64,000 nucleotides of DNA, from assembly GCA_011947345.1 (NCBI GenBank), contig JAAVTG010000614.1, positions 186,001 through 250,000 of the forward strand, given 5' to 3'. Position numbers and translations under genes: made by a program. Below, in pieces: positions 1-12,900 of this stretch (position 1 is its first letter; each line of letters starts with the position of its first letter). This DNA comes from Phytophthora quininea (Eukaryota; Oomycota; Peronosporomycetes; Peronosporales; Peronosporaceae). Under the pieces are notes generated by a model, which was given only the letters and a program-made list of their open reading frames with translations, did no database searches and was not told the origin of the DNA.

Positions 1-1353
1 TCCCGACAGAGCGCCCGAAAGGCGTTTGACCCTGACCCCAGGGGCTTTGCCGGACTCGCTGGGCTTCGCGTATCCAGTACCTGAAATTCAGGCAACCTGC
101 TCCACCAAATTGGGGTGAATAACACCTTCTGCAGTGTTTTCATTCTGCTGTAGTGAATCGACTCCGGGACTGGCCATTTAATTCTGTTCCACTCCCGTAG
201 CAAGTGTCTCCACCACAAAGGTAGCATGCTCGACCTTCAGCCCGCTGGTTTCGGTGGGGTTTGAAGTTAGAAATCACTCGATCGCGGGCGGGCGAAGTTG
301 CCATAGCGTAATTGGATCATGTAGAGCATTGGGCGATACCATACGTTGTCATCTTCGTCTGGGTGTGTAGTAATCGCTCATACAAATTTCTGGAGAAGTT
401 GCGACGAATGACAGTAGCTACATCAGGAACCCCGATGCCGCATGCTTCGCGTGGCCTCACAGCCGGTCCTTTTTGAACGATACTTATCCCAGATTTTCCA
501 GTGCTTACGCGGTTATATAACACGTACCGATTCACAATGCCTTGCCAGCGTTTGATGAACCGGGTCGGAATCGTCACAGAAGCTGTGAAACACCACAGCA
601 ATGACAAAATCTCTGCTTGGGCGATCAATCTTCGGCCGATTAGGGTTCTCGCTCGGCCTTTCCAAAGTTGGAGCCGCTTAATCAATTTTTTGTCGAGTTG
701 ACTCGCCACCAATGTTGAAGTATCACTATTGCCGAACGGAATGCCAAGATATCGCACGGTTTCGCCGCGTTTCAGTGATTTTAGCGGTGACACTTGCGGA
801 GCAGAACGTTTACTGTTGAGACTCATTATCACACTTTTGTTATGGTTCAGCCGAGCACCAGATCCTCCACAATAGTCATCAACAATTTGAAGTTGCTCTT
901 CTAGCTCCTTCTTACCTTTGAGAATAGCACAGTGTCGTCAGAAAGGAACCCCACTGGGACTCGTAATGTTTGGCCCACCAAGACACCTAAATCTCTTTGA
1001 GCGCGTAACAAATTTCCTAGTGGCTCCAACGAGAGAGCAAACAAATACGGAGACAATGGATCTCCCTGTTTCACTCCTCAAGTTGGTGTCAGCGAGTCCT
1101 GCGCCCATCCGTTGATCATTAATGGACATTTAGAGTCGTTGTACAATAGACGCCAAAAATCGAGGCCTAAATCCTTGTCGTTCCAAAATCGAAGAAGGTA
1201 CGGACGATTAACGCAGTCGTAAGCCTTGGCGAAGTCCAAGAACGTGGCTAGTCCTTTGCGTTTTTGGAATGTTTCTAAATGCTGGAGATCGCGGACTAGC
1301 ATTACAGTAAGACGACGTAAGGAGTTGCGCAGGTGTGGATCGAACGAAAACAC
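1..1353 (-). mobile_element. LINE (L1-like) reverse transcriptase relic
   Basis: Three overlapping minus-strand frames read as consecutive parts of a non-LTR retrotransposon RT. The piece nearest 1353 has the palm motif FLDFAKAYDCVNR. The next piece reads QGDPLSPYLFALSLEP, then LSDDTVLF in place of the usual FADDT box. The last piece has RYLGIPFG followed by a WKGRARTLIGR-type thumb. Near 1-260 the minus strand continues as a Trp-rich tail (WWRHLLREWNRI) like the C-terminal region of L1-type ORF2. The frames are interrupted by shifts and stops, no endonuclease is visible, and the element runs off the window edge. It is therefore a 5'-truncated, non-functional copy. Family assignment rests on these motifs only. 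Confidence 0.8.
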
Positions 1354-3227
1354 GCCAATGATGGTGAGCGATGTTAGATGTCGTCATTGTCCAGCAATTA
1401 CCCAGCCGGTATGGTGACTATTTCCCACCGCCCTCGTCTTTCCTGTTGGTCCACCTCACCAGCAGTATTATGCTAGCGACTCGAGGGCCAGTGGAAGTGG
1501 AAACGTCTACTTGGCGATGCTTGCCATAATTAATAGTACCCTCGTTGAGGTCTCCCTATTGTTTGTATGTTATTGAAGAGCGGTTGATGCAACGTCGGCT
1601 ACACTTATCCCGGCATTTTGTTGGAATTTAATAAGTCCCCGGATACAGCATCTTACTGCAGCGAGAGCTCATTCATCCGCGCGTCATGCAAGTTGAAGAG
1701 GCTCAGGGCTATGTTTTCGTTCTCTAGTTGCAACAGCGCTCGTATCTGCCCACAGTGAAGTTCCGTCAAGAAGACCAATTGCCTCAGCAAAATGTATTGT
1801 GTTTGAAGCTTATCCTATGCACTTCCGCTTTGTTGTGGCGTATCGATAGTTGGACTGGAGTTACTGAGTTTACCAGGTAAAATATCAAGCACTGAAAGCG
1901 TGGGGAGGCTTCGGAGCGGGTTGAACGATATAAAGTCAGACGTAGGCATGGCAGTTGACCTCGTCGACCTCGGTACCGCTTCTTGGTGCTAATATTTCGA
2001 GAGAGAGGATGACTCGGTTGAACCGAGAGCTTGCTGACACAGTAGAGGTACCTTTTGATGTGTGGGATGCAATATTTGTTGCCTTCTTCAAAAACCATGG
2101 TGCCGGTACGCACCAGCCAGCATACAATATGCTGCTGCGCTTGTGCGTGGAGGACTGTCTGGTGTGTACATGATGGGTATCCATAAAGCTAAACCAGTCG
2201 TTGGTCGGCACCAGCAGCAAGTCCAAACTGCCGCAGGCATTTTGACATTGTATAGATCGAACTCGGATGGATTTCTTGTCGAATTGCTATAGATGCGTAA
2301 TGCTTTATGCGCAGTCCGAAGAATTAGCACTCGATGTTGTATAGACACCACCACCACCAGATCCCGAGACTCAGTTCACCACTAAACACTAATTGACAAT
2401 TGAAACTTCATTTCGACACCAAGACCCGCCAAAACATGCCGTTACCCAGAAAGGTTCGCTTTGTATGCGGGCATCACTGGACTTCTGGGGCTCGACTCAA
2501 ATGCGCAAGCTCTCTGGCACTACTGGTCACGTCGTCTGAGCTCCAATCGTGTTCCACTACCGAGACTTTCTTCCCAGCGCGCAGTAAGACCAGGCTAGCG
2601 ACGAGGGCAGCAGTATCCAACAGCAACGATCCTTCAAACCAACCAGAACTCCGCTGCAGTGTCGCCACAACAACTGGCACTGCGCACATCTACCACACCG
2701 ACGAAGGCCGTAGTCTGCACATTAGTTATCAGCATGAGCTGCGGCCAGGGCGACGAGGCTGCTGCTGCTGCTGCTGCAAACCATCTTGTAGTATTCAGCC
2801 GTAGTTGACGGACAGTGAGGCTTGATCACGCGGATCTTTATCGGCTGCTCCGACGCTCAACGCCAAGAAGTCACGCGCGAACTCACCAACGCCACGAACA
2901 ACTACACCCCACACAGCAAGCTGCTCGCGCTGCGTCGCTTTCGGCGAAATGGACAGCCACCTGACCAGGCCGTAGGAGGTAAACACTAGAAGAGATGTCA
3001 CCAAATACTACCACTGGGATCGCAACCTTGGCTTGGTCAACGGTACGGTCGCAGGACTGGTTTAATTCCTCAACTCGGGCTGGTACGCGGAGCACCATCG
3101 TCAGTAGCTGGAAGCCGTGCACCTGCAAACCTTGCACGGGCGTGAGTCGTGAAGATGCCCGAGGCTATAACTCCAGCACAGCACCGTCGTACACCATGGC
3201 CCGACACGAGATTGTAGTGTGTATTCG
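1354..3227. other. No recognisable gene
   Basis: Only short open frames occur on either strand and none carries a motif I recognise. A short CTG/CAG microsatellite lies near 2759-2777. The stretch is probably decayed intergenic or transposon DNA. Confidence 0.5.
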
Positions 3228-4070
3228 TCAAGCGGCTAGATGGCCGAGATGTTCAGCAGCAGCAGTATTTGTGCTCCGCTCACACCTGTAAACTGTCAAT
3301 GAGACAGTCACTGCACAGGAGGAAGAATTGGAGGCTCGTAGTATATCGTCGGACGGCACGGGGCTCTTGACAGGGTGCTGTAGGAGCTCTCTCTCTCTCT
3401 TGAGTCGAAGACGCAGCGTGCCCAGAAGCTCCTTTTTGGTCTTGAGCACGTCGCTATAGATTGCTGAACCGTAAAGCTGTCCGTGATGTTGAAAGTGCCG
3501 CCGACACTCTGCGCCGGGTCTTCGAGGTGGTGGCGAGACAGCGAGAGAACGAAGAACGATGGACCCTCACCTTGGAACGTGCGCAGGCCCAACGAGTCCG
3601 CTCCTAGATGGTGCGACGCCCTTGCTACATCTCCTGCAGTTCTTTCAGCACGAAGACCAGAGATTGTTCCCTCTGCCTCCTTGGACCAACACGTTCGCCG
3701 GCGTAGAGCGACGGAGAAGGTTCCCTGGCAACTCGGTCGATCTTTCTTAAGAGCAAGCGGGTTCAGTTTGCTGTTCACGCCGACCGACTCTGGTCGCTCT
3801 GGCGACTGCGACTCCTCTTCGCACGACTCGTTCTGCTGTGTCGATGCGACAGAGGCCTTGGCTGCGGGAGCTTGTTGTTGTTGTTGTTGTTGTCCACTCT
3901 GGCGTCCAGCGCCTTGTCCAGCAACGGGCCGCGCGGCGCGTATTCTCGGGTCTGCCGCAGGATCTACTGCGTGGCGTCGGGGGCTGTCTTGTTCACGCAG
4001 CGGTCCGCGGCCAGACAGAGTTGCGACGTCGCCTGCCTCCAAATCACCCAATTTATACGTGGCTGACTGG
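3228..4070 (-). pseudogene. Possible decayed coding sequence with polyQ or polyN tract
   Basis: A minus-strand frame is open for 247 codons (3308-4051) and includes a glutamine run from a (GTT)n tract near 3872-3892. Other minus frames hold protein-like patches: LLDKALDARV followed by an Asn run near 3900, and KTKKELLGTLRLRLKRERELL near 3380-3440, which looks like coiled coil. The patches lie in different frames and one is followed by an in-frame stop. If this was a gene it is now broken. I cannot name a family, and the opposite strand is also partly open, so even the orientation is uncertain. Confidence 0.25.
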
Positions 4071-4103
4071 AATTTGGGTATATTTGTGTGCGATGAGTTA
4101 GTT

Positions 4104-4220
4104 TGGGCGCTAAAAAGCAGCGCGCTAGGGGAATAAACAGCAGCAAAAGCCTAAAATAGAGCCCATAACGCGACGTCATCTTAGTGCGATACATATGTAG
4201 CGCCGACCATATATATATAG
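4104..4220. repeat. Junction block, isolated copy (7-bp inverted ends)
   Basis: A block of about 117 bp starts TTGGGCGCTAAAAAGCAGCG and ends with GACCATATATATATAG. Inside it, GGCGCTA (4106-4112) and TAGCGCC (4198-4204) form perfect 7-bp inverted ends around 99 bp. The same block recurs nine more times at unit ends in the 10-23.7 kb array: 11372-11470, 12832-12930, 14348-14445, 15744-15842, 17269-17367, 18795-18893, 20051-20149, 21441-21539 and 22677-22775. Upstream flanks of this copy and the array copies are unrelated, so the block moved or was captured as a unit. It could be a MITE-like element or a recombination seed. No known family is claimed. Confidence 0.7.
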
Positions 4221-5550
4221 CCAACGACTACCACCACCGCACCAACCGTCTATGTCCACCCGACTCCCATACTCCCTTCCAAACCACTCCAAAACGACGC
4301 GCAACTGCACTTCTACTGGTTCCGAGTCGGTGTCATGCTCTCGCCCCGTCCATACCCTCGTCTCCCCTCCGCCCCGTCTTTGCCAACGACTACCACCACC
4401 GCACCAACCGTCTATGCCCACCCGACTCCCATACTCCCTTCCAAACCACTCCAAAACGACGCGCAACTGCACTTCTACTGGTTCCGAGTCGGTGTCATGC
4501 TCTCGCCCCGTCCATACCCTCGTCTCCCCCTCCGCCCCGTCTTTGCCAACGACTACCACCACCGCACCAACCGTCTATGTCCACCCGACTCCCATACTCC
4601 CTTCCAAACCACTCCAAAACGACGCGCAACTGCACTTCTACTGGTTCCGAGTCGGTGTCATGCTCTCGCCCCGTCCATACCCTCGTCTCCCCCTCCGCCC
4701 CGTCTTTGCCAACGACTACCACCACCGCACCAACCGTCTATGCCCACCCGACTCCCATACTCCCTTCCAAACCACTCCAAAACGACGCGCAACTGCACTT
4801 CTACTGGTTCCGAGTCGGTGTCATGCTCTCGCCCCGTCCATACCCTCGTCTCCCCTCCGCCCCGTCTTTGCCAACGACTACCACCACCGCACCAACCGTC
4901 TATGCCCACCCGACTCCCATACTCCCTTCCAAACCACTCCAAAACGACGCGCAACTGCACTTCTACTGGTTCCGAGTCGGTGTCATGCTCTCGCCCCGTC
5001 CATACCCTCGTCTCCCTCCGCCCCGTCTTTGCCAACGACTACCACCACCGCACCAACCGTCTATGTCCACCCGACTCCCATACTCCCTTCCAAACCACTC
5101 CAAAACGACGCGCAACTGCACTTCTACTGGTTCCGAGTCGGTGTCATGCTCTCGCCCCGTCCATACCCTCGTCTCCCCGCCCCGTCTTTGCCAACGACTA
5201 CCACCACCGCACCAACCGTCTATGCCCACCCGACTCCCATACTCCCTTCCAAACCACTCCAAAACGACGCGCAACTGCACTTCTACTGGTTCCGGTGTCA
5301 TGCTCTCGCCCCGTCCATACCCTCGTCTCCCCCTCCGCCCCGTCTTTGCCAACGACTACCACCACCGCACCAACCGTCTATGCCCACCCGACTCCCATAC
5401 TCCCTTCCAAACCACTCCAAAACGACGCGCAACTGCACTTCTACTGGTTCCGAGCCGGTGTCATGGTCTCGCCCCGTCCATACCCTCGTCTCCCCCTCCG
5501 CCCCGTCTTTGCCAACGACTACCACCACCGCACCAACCGTCTATGTCTAC
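4221..5550. repeat. 162-bp minisatellite, eight units plus a partial
   Basis: Units begin CCAACGACTACCACCACCGC at 4221, 4383, 4546, 4709, 4871, 5032, 5191, 5349 and 5512 (partial), so spacing is 158-163 bp. Units are nearly identical. Length variation sits mainly in a pyrimidine tract (TCTCCC(C)TCCGCCCC), and one unit lacks five bases near 5294. All three forward frames stay open for 1.3 kb and the reverse strand is open in long pieces, because the C-rich unit lacks stop triplets. Unit lengths are not a constant multiple of three, so no frame is maintained and I do not call a protein. One further unit and a degenerate one lie at 7681-7880. Confidence 0.95.
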
Positions 5551-6430
5551 CTTATGCTTATATTCACTTTAAAGTTACTCTAAAACGGAGATTCTGTCCA
5601 TTTTCTTGTTAATGTACCGTTTTTGTCAAAATACAGTCTGTCACCGGAAAGCTCATATTTCTCTATGGACACCTGTGAATTTTCAATATTAAACCGTTCG
5701 TTTTGGCCGCGTAAATTATTTCTCTATAAATAAATTGGAACAAAAAGCCATTTGTGGCGTCACTTATAGTGACTATAGGTGCATAGATGCACAAACGTGG
5801 AATGGTAATGTATACTACAATCAGTCAAGAACATCTTGCACCAACACAGCTGTGCATATGTTACCAAACACCGTATGCAGAAGGCCCAAACATGTCTACA
5901 GTGCTCAACTTCACTACCAACATGTTTTTTTCTCGTAAAGTCATTTGCGCATTTTTGAAAGTACAATTCTGAATTTTATTCCGTACTCTGAATCGTACTT
6001 ACTCGGATACTTGCAGTACTTTGATTTTTAGTGACATCCTACCTCTCATATAGAATATTCCATACGGTAGTTTCGTACGTAAGTGAAAATTTGTCAAATG
6101 CGTCTGGTTCTGAAGAAGTACCGTGAGTGTTCTCTTAAGTACGATGTACCCATGTCAAATCCTATATGCTGTTTGACGGTTTTCCAGGACGATTTATGCA
6201 ACCGGACCTTGTCGTACCCCACCAAGTCGACCCTTGCCCGTTTATTGCTGCAAAGAAAACCATATGTTTCCAGGCTAGATTTCTCACAAACCATGTTTTT
6301 CGCGTGTATACAAAATTTCAGACATTTTCGAAAACTTTTTTCAGCTCAATCAATAGTTCATGGGCGATAACATACCTGTGCAAAATGTCAGTACCGGTTT
6401 CCAGGCTAGTTTTCAAACGGTCGCGTATAC
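5551..6430. repeat. 0.9-kb subtelomere-like element, copy 1
   Basis: This AT-rich stretch is repeated at 7885-8781 with an offset of 2,354 bp and high identity. Shared landmarks include GGAGATTCTGTCCATTTTC, CATCTTGCACCAACACAGC and the final TTTCAAACGGTCGCGTATAC, which runs straight into telomeric repeats in both copies. Short open frames of 60-120 codons are not preserved intact between copies, so coding function is doubtful. No family is recognised. Confidence 0.8.
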
Positions 6431-6453
6431 TAAACCCTAAACCCTAAACCCTA
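6431..6453. repeat. Interstitial telomeric tract, copy 1
   Basis: Three perfect TAAACCC heptamers, the complement of the TTTAGGG telomere repeat known in oomycetes and plants, directly follow the 0.9-kb element. The C-rich strand is on +, the orientation expected of a left chromosome end, yet 6.4 kb of DNA lies outside it. Confidence 0.9.
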
Positions 6454-7680
6454 CATACTCCTAACACTTATACTCTACACACACTCACACTCTACATACA
6501 CTTAAACTCTACAACACTCACATTCTACACACACTCTACACACACTCACACTCACTCTACAACACCCATACTCACACTCTACAACACTCACACTCTACAA
6601 CACTCACACTCCACAACACTCACACTCTACAACACTCAAACCCTACAACACAAACACTCCACAACACTCACACTCTATACACACCCACACTCTACACATA
6701 CTCACACTCTACAACACTCACACTCCACAACACTCACACTTTATACACACTCACACTCCACACACACTAAAACTCTACACATACCCACACTCCACACATA
6801 CACATCCTCACACTCTCACATACTCATACTTTACACACACTTATACTCTACACACACTCACACTCTACACATACACACACTCACCCTCTCACATACACAT
6901 TCTCACATACTCATACTTTACACACACTCACACTATACACATACACATCCTCTACACAAACTTACACTCTATACACACTCACACTCTACACACACTTACA
7001 CTCTACACTCTACTCACACTCATACTCTACACACACTCACACTCTACTCACACTCCACACTCTACTCACACTCATACTCTACACACACTCACACTCTACT
7101 CACACTCCACACTCTACTCACACTCCACACTCTACACATACACATACTCATACTTTACACACACTTATACTCTACAACAATCACATTCTATTCACAATCA
7201 CACTTTTTACACTTACTCTCTATTTACACTCACACATACTTACACTCACTCATACTTACACTTACACTCCACATACACTTCTATTCACCACAAACATCCA
7301 CCCATTCTCTACATACACTCATACACACAAACATCCACCCATTCTCTACATACACTCATACACACAAACATCCATCATTTTTCTTCAATTTTCTATTACT
7401 CAAACTTTCTCTATTCCTTCCTCAACTCCATTTTTTCTCTTCTCACACACTCTTATCCTACACACTCATACTTTACACTACACCCATTCATTCTCTACAT
7501 ACTCCTTCTTTACACATTCCTATTTCACATACTCATTCTCCTCTATACAATATCCGCATATCTACTCTTACACACCTCATACACTTACACCTACATACAC
7601 TCTTACACTATTATATACTATCCATACTCTCCACATACTTCTTCTTCTTCTCATTTTTCCACATCACCAACTAACACTAA
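6454..7680. repeat. CACTCTACA-type simple satellite, copy 1
   Basis: About 1.2 kb of purine-poor DNA is built of degenerate ACACTCACACTCTAC words, grading into T/C-rich sequence after 7370. There is no sensible coding frame. The segment is repeated after the second telomeric tract. Confidence 0.9.
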
Positions 7681-7884
7681 TCTCCCCCTCCGCCCCGTCT
7701 TTGCCAACGACTACCACCACCGCACCAACCGTCTATGTCCACCCGACTCCCATACTCCCTTCCAAACCACTCCAAAACGACGCGCAACTGCACTTCTACT
7801 GGTTCCGAGTCGGTGTCATGCTCTCGCCCCGTCCATACCCTCGTCTCCCTCTCCGCCCGTCTTTGCTAACGACTACCACTACGG
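7681..7884. repeat. Second minisatellite patch (one unit plus a degenerate one)
   Basis: A full 162-bp unit starts at 7704 and a diverged one follows (CTAACGACTACCACTACGGC). It occupies the same position relative to the second 0.9-kb element as the large array does to the first. This shows that the tandem duplication included the array edge. Confidence 0.9.
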
Positions 7885-8781
7885 CACTAATCGTCTATGT
7901 CTACGTTATGCCTATATTCACTTTAAAATTACTCTAAAACGGAGATTCTGTCCATTTTCTTGTTAATGTACCGTTTTTGTCAAAATACAGTCTGTCACTG
8001 GAAAGATCATATTTCTCTATTTACACCTGTGAATTCTCAATATTAAACCGTTCGTTTTGGCCGCGTAGATTATTTCTCTATGAATAAACTGGAACGCAAA
8101 GCCATTGGTGGCGTCACTTATAGTGACTATAGGTGCATAGATGCATAAACGTGGAATGGTAATGTATTCTACAATCAGTCAAGAACATCTTGCACCAACA
8201 CAGCTGTGCATATGTTACCAAACACCGTATGCAGAAGGCCCAAACATATCTACAGTGCTCAACTTCACTACCAACATGTTTTTTCGTAAAGTTATTTGCG
8301 CATTTTTGAAAGTACAATTCTGCATTTTATTCCGTACTCTAAATCGTACTTACTCGGATACTTACAGTACTTTGATTTTTGTGACATACCACCTCTCATA
8401 CCGAATACTCCATATGGTAGTTTCGTACGTAAGTGAAATTTTGTCAAATGCGTCAGTTTCAGAAGAAGTACCGTGAGTGTTCTCTTAAGTACGATGTACC
8501 CATGTCAAATTCTATATGCTGTTTGACGGTCTTCCAGGCCGATTTATGCAACCGGACCTTGTCGTACCCCCACCAAATTGATCCTTGCAAGTTCATTTCT
8601 GCACAGAAAAACATATGTTTCCAGGCTAGATTTCTCACAAACCATGTTTTTCGCGTGTATACAAAATTCCAGACATTTTTGAAAACTTTTTTCGGCTCAA
8701 TCAATAGTTCATGGGCGATACCATACCTGTGCAAAATGTCAGTACCGGTTTCCAGGCTCGTTTTCAAACGGTCGCGTATAC
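7885..8781. repeat. 0.9-kb subtelomere-like element, copy 2
   Basis: This is the second copy of the element at 5551-6430, differing by scattered substitutions and small indels. It ends at the same point, immediately before telomeric repeats. A minus-strand frame of 102 codons (8459-8767) is open here but interrupted in copy 1, so it is not convincing as a gene. Confidence 0.8.
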
Positions 8782-8810
8782 TAAACCCTAAACCCTAAAC
8801 CCAAACCCTA
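8782..8810. repeat. Interstitial telomeric tract, copy 2
   Basis: Three TAAACCC heptamers plus an AAACCC hexamer stand in the same orientation and context as copy 1. Confidence 0.9.
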
Positions 8811-9850
8811 CACACACTCACACTCTACTCACACTCCATACTCTACACACACTCACACTCTACACACACTCATACTCTACTCACACTCCATACTCCACAC
8901 ACACTCACCTCCACACACACTCACACTCCACACACACTCACACTCCACACACACTCACACTCTACACACACTCATACTCACACTCTACAACACTCACACT
9001 CACACTCTACAACACTCACACTCACTCACACTCTACACATACACATCCTCACACTTTACAACACTCACACTCACTCCACTCACTCACACTCTACACATAC
9101 ACATCCTCACACTTTACAACACTCACACTCTACAACACTCACACTCTACAACACTCACACTCTACACACACTCACACTCTACAACACTCACACTCTACAC
9201 ACACTCACACATACACACTCACACTCTACACACACTCACACTCTAAACACTTACACTCTACACACTCACACTCTACACACACTTACACTCTACACACTCA
9301 CACTCTACACACACTCACACTCTAAACACTTACACTCTACACACTCACACTCTACACATCCTCACACTCTCACATACTCATACTTTACACACACTTATAC
9401 TCTACACACACTCACACTCTATTCACAATCACACTTTTTACACTTACTCTCTATTTACACTCACACATACTTACACTCACACTCCACATACACTTCTATT
9501 TACCACAAACATCCATACTCTTCATACACTTATACACACAACCATCCATCATTTTTCTTCAATTTTCTATTACTCAAACTTTCTCTATTCCTTCCTCAAC
9601 TCCATTTTTTCTCTTCTCACACACTCTTATCTTACACACTCACACTTTACACTACACCCATTTATTCTCTACACACTCCTTCTTTAAACATTCCTATTTC
9701 ACATACTCATTCTTCTCTATACAATATCCACATTTCTATTCTTACACACCTCATACACTCACACGTATATACACTCTTACACCATTATATACTCTCCATA
9801 CTCTCCACATACATCTTCTTCTTCTCATTTTTCCACATTACTACCTAACT
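8811..9850. repeat. CACTCTACA-type simple satellite, copy 2
   Basis: The word composition matches the 6454-7680 satellite, and the closing segment is shared (CTCCACATACATCTTCTTCT near 9800 against a near-identical string near 7630). The whole block is therefore part of the tandem duplication. Expansion differs between copies. Confidence 0.9.
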
Positions 9851-9989
9851 CTCTATCAATTCATTCAAATCACCTTTCCGATCAATCCCAATCCATCTCA
9901 TTATAATCAACTATTATCATTCTTTTCTTTTTTCTTTTCTTCTTTCACTCCCACGCTATCTTTCTCATTTACCTATCACCAAATCATAC

Positions 9990-12900
9990 TATTGACACGT
10001 TCATTTGACTCAAACCATACACTACGAACACGCAAACACCAACACATCCATACACAATACCACGCATTCTCTGCATACATTCCCACTCTACACACTCCTA
10101 TTCGACACCTACGCATACTCTACACAAGCGTACACTCACTCACCTTCATACGATTCCCAATACCACTCTCGCACGCATAGTCATCCATGACCTGTTTCCA
10201 CTACCTGTCCTTAATCGTCGTTGCATTAACTAGTCTACATACCTTTTTGTCGTTCCCATACACACATCTATATATGATACAACACGCTTATGCTACACAT
10301 ATTCTCCCTCGACAACAGACTTCCCACCCTCCAATGATACGCTGCATACACTCGTACGATACAAACATTCAAACGTACATACGCACATTCAGTTGCTACA
10401 CATATTCCGACCTTACACACGATTTGTCTCATAATCACATACCCAAGGACGTACTTTCATTATGTTCTTCGTTGAGTCCCGCCAGCAAGTTCACCTTGCG
10501 TCGAAACATATCTCGTCACTGTTTCGAATCCGTCGGGCGTACGATGCCTGCAATGGCGTCTGTGAACGCTCATTGGCGGATGCACCAGTTTCTGTCGCTG
10601 CAAACGATCACCATCTTCTTCCCCACATACGCAAACGTAGTCTCCCAAGTTCTCATCCCAAACGGGATAAGCGGCCGTAATGAACCTTACTGATCGTTGA
10701 CTGCTTGACAGGCCTGTCTCTATCACTTCGCAGTGTCACCATCGTGCTCCTCATATACAACAACGTGATTCTCCAAGGTTTTAGTCGAAGCAGGTGTGTG
10801 CCACCGTAGATAACGTTGCTCCTCGCTGATTGGCTGATGGGCCTGTCTATGTCACCACAGACGATCAACATCGTGTTCTCCACATATGAAAACGTCGTCT
10901 CCCACGTTTTCATCCCAATCCGGTAATTCCGGCCATAGCTATCCTTCCCGATCGCTGATTGGGTGGTGGGCCTGTCTTTGTCACTTCAGACTATCACCAT
11001 CATGTTCTCCGTATATGAAAACATTCTTCCCCAAGTTTTCAGCCGAAACCGGTATGTACAGCCGCAGCAATCGTTCCTGATCGCTGATTGGCTGATGGAC
11101 CTGTCTCTGTCGCATGGGACTGTCACCATCATGTTCCCCGTATATGAAAACATAGTTCCCCAAGTTTCCAGCCCAATCGGTGGAGTACAGCCGTTGTTTT
11201 CGTTGCGGATCGCTGATTGGCGGATGCGCCTGTTTCTGCTCGCTCAGAGTATCACCATCATGTTCGCCATACTGAAAACCCCAGTTACACTTAGTTTCAT
11301 TATGCTGTGACCAGTATTACCGTCAGTATCGTCTGATAACCGAAAATAGTGTATCGAGTAGTACTCATTTGGGCGCTAAAAAGCAGCGCGCTACAGGAAT
11401 AAACAGCAGCAACAGCCCAAAATAGAGCCCATAACGCGACGTCATTTTAGTGCGATACATATGTAGCGCCGACCATATATATATAGAACACTCCAACACG
11501 AACACATCCATGCACAATAACACGCATTCTCTGCATACATTCCCACTCTACACACTCCTATTCGACACCTACTCCTACTCTACACAAGCGTACACTCACT
11601 CACCTTCATACGATTCCCAATACCACTCTCGCGCGCATAGTCATCCATGACCTGTTTCCACTACCTGTCCTTAATCGTCGTTGCATTAACTAGTCTACAT
11701 ACCTTTTTGTCGTTCCCATACACACATCTATATATGATACAACACGCTTATGCTACACATATTCTCCCTCGACAACAGACTTCCCACCCTCCAATGATAC
11801 GCTGCATACACTCGTACGATACAAACATTCAAACGTACATACGCACATTCAGTTGCTACACATATTCCGACCTTACACACGATTTGTCTCATAATCACAT
11901 ACCCAAGGACGTACTTTCATTATGTTCTTCGTTGAGTCCCGCCAGCAAGTTCACCTTGCGTCGAAACATATCTCGTCACTGTTTCGAATCCGTCGGGCGT
12001 ACGATGCCTGCAATGGCGTCTGTGAACGCTCATTGGCGGATGCACCAGTTTCTGTCGCTGCAAACGATCACCATCTTCTTCCCCACATACGCAAACGTAG
12101 TCTCCCAAGTTCTCATCCCAAACGGGATAAGCGGCCGTAATGAACCTTACTGATCGTTGACTGCTTGACAGGCCTGTCTCTATCACTTCGCAGTGTCACC
12201 ATCGTGCTCCTCATATACAACAACGTGATTCTCCAAGGTTTTAGTCGAAGCAGGTGTGTGCCACCGTAGATAACGTTGCTCCTCGCTGATTGGCTGATGG
12301 GCCTGTCTATGTCACCACAGACGATCAACATCGTGTTCTCCACATATGAAAACGTCGTCTCCCACGTTTTCATCCCAATCCGGTAATTCCGGCCATAGCT
12401 ATCCTTCCCGATCGCTGATTGGGTGGTGGGCCTGTCTTTGTCACTTCAGACTATCACCATCATGTTCTCCGTATATGAAAACATTCTTCCCCAAGTTTTC
12501 AGCCGAAACCGGTATGTACAGCCGCAGCAATCGTTCCTGATCGCTGATTGGCTGATGGACCTGTCTCTGTCGCATGGGACTGTCACCATCATGTTCCCCG
12601 TATATGAAAACATAGTTCCCCAAGTTTCCAGCCCAATCGGTGGAGTACAGCCGTTGTTTTCGTTGCGGATCGCTGATTGGCGGATGCGCCTGTTTCTGCT
12701 CGCTCAGAGTATCACCATCATGTTCGCCATACTGAAAACCCCAGTTACACTTAGTTTCATTATGCTGTGACCAGTATTACCGTCAGTATCGTCTGATAAC
12801 CGAAAATAGTGTATCGAGTAGTACTCATTTGGGCGCTAAAAAGCAGCGCGCTACAGGAATAAACAGCAGCAACAGCCCAAAATAGAGCCCATAACGCGAC

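Noticed and set aside
4184..5612. Three overlapping forward frames of 425-462 codons
   Set aside because: They are by-products of a stop-free minisatellite whose unit length is not a multiple of three, so no frame is kept.
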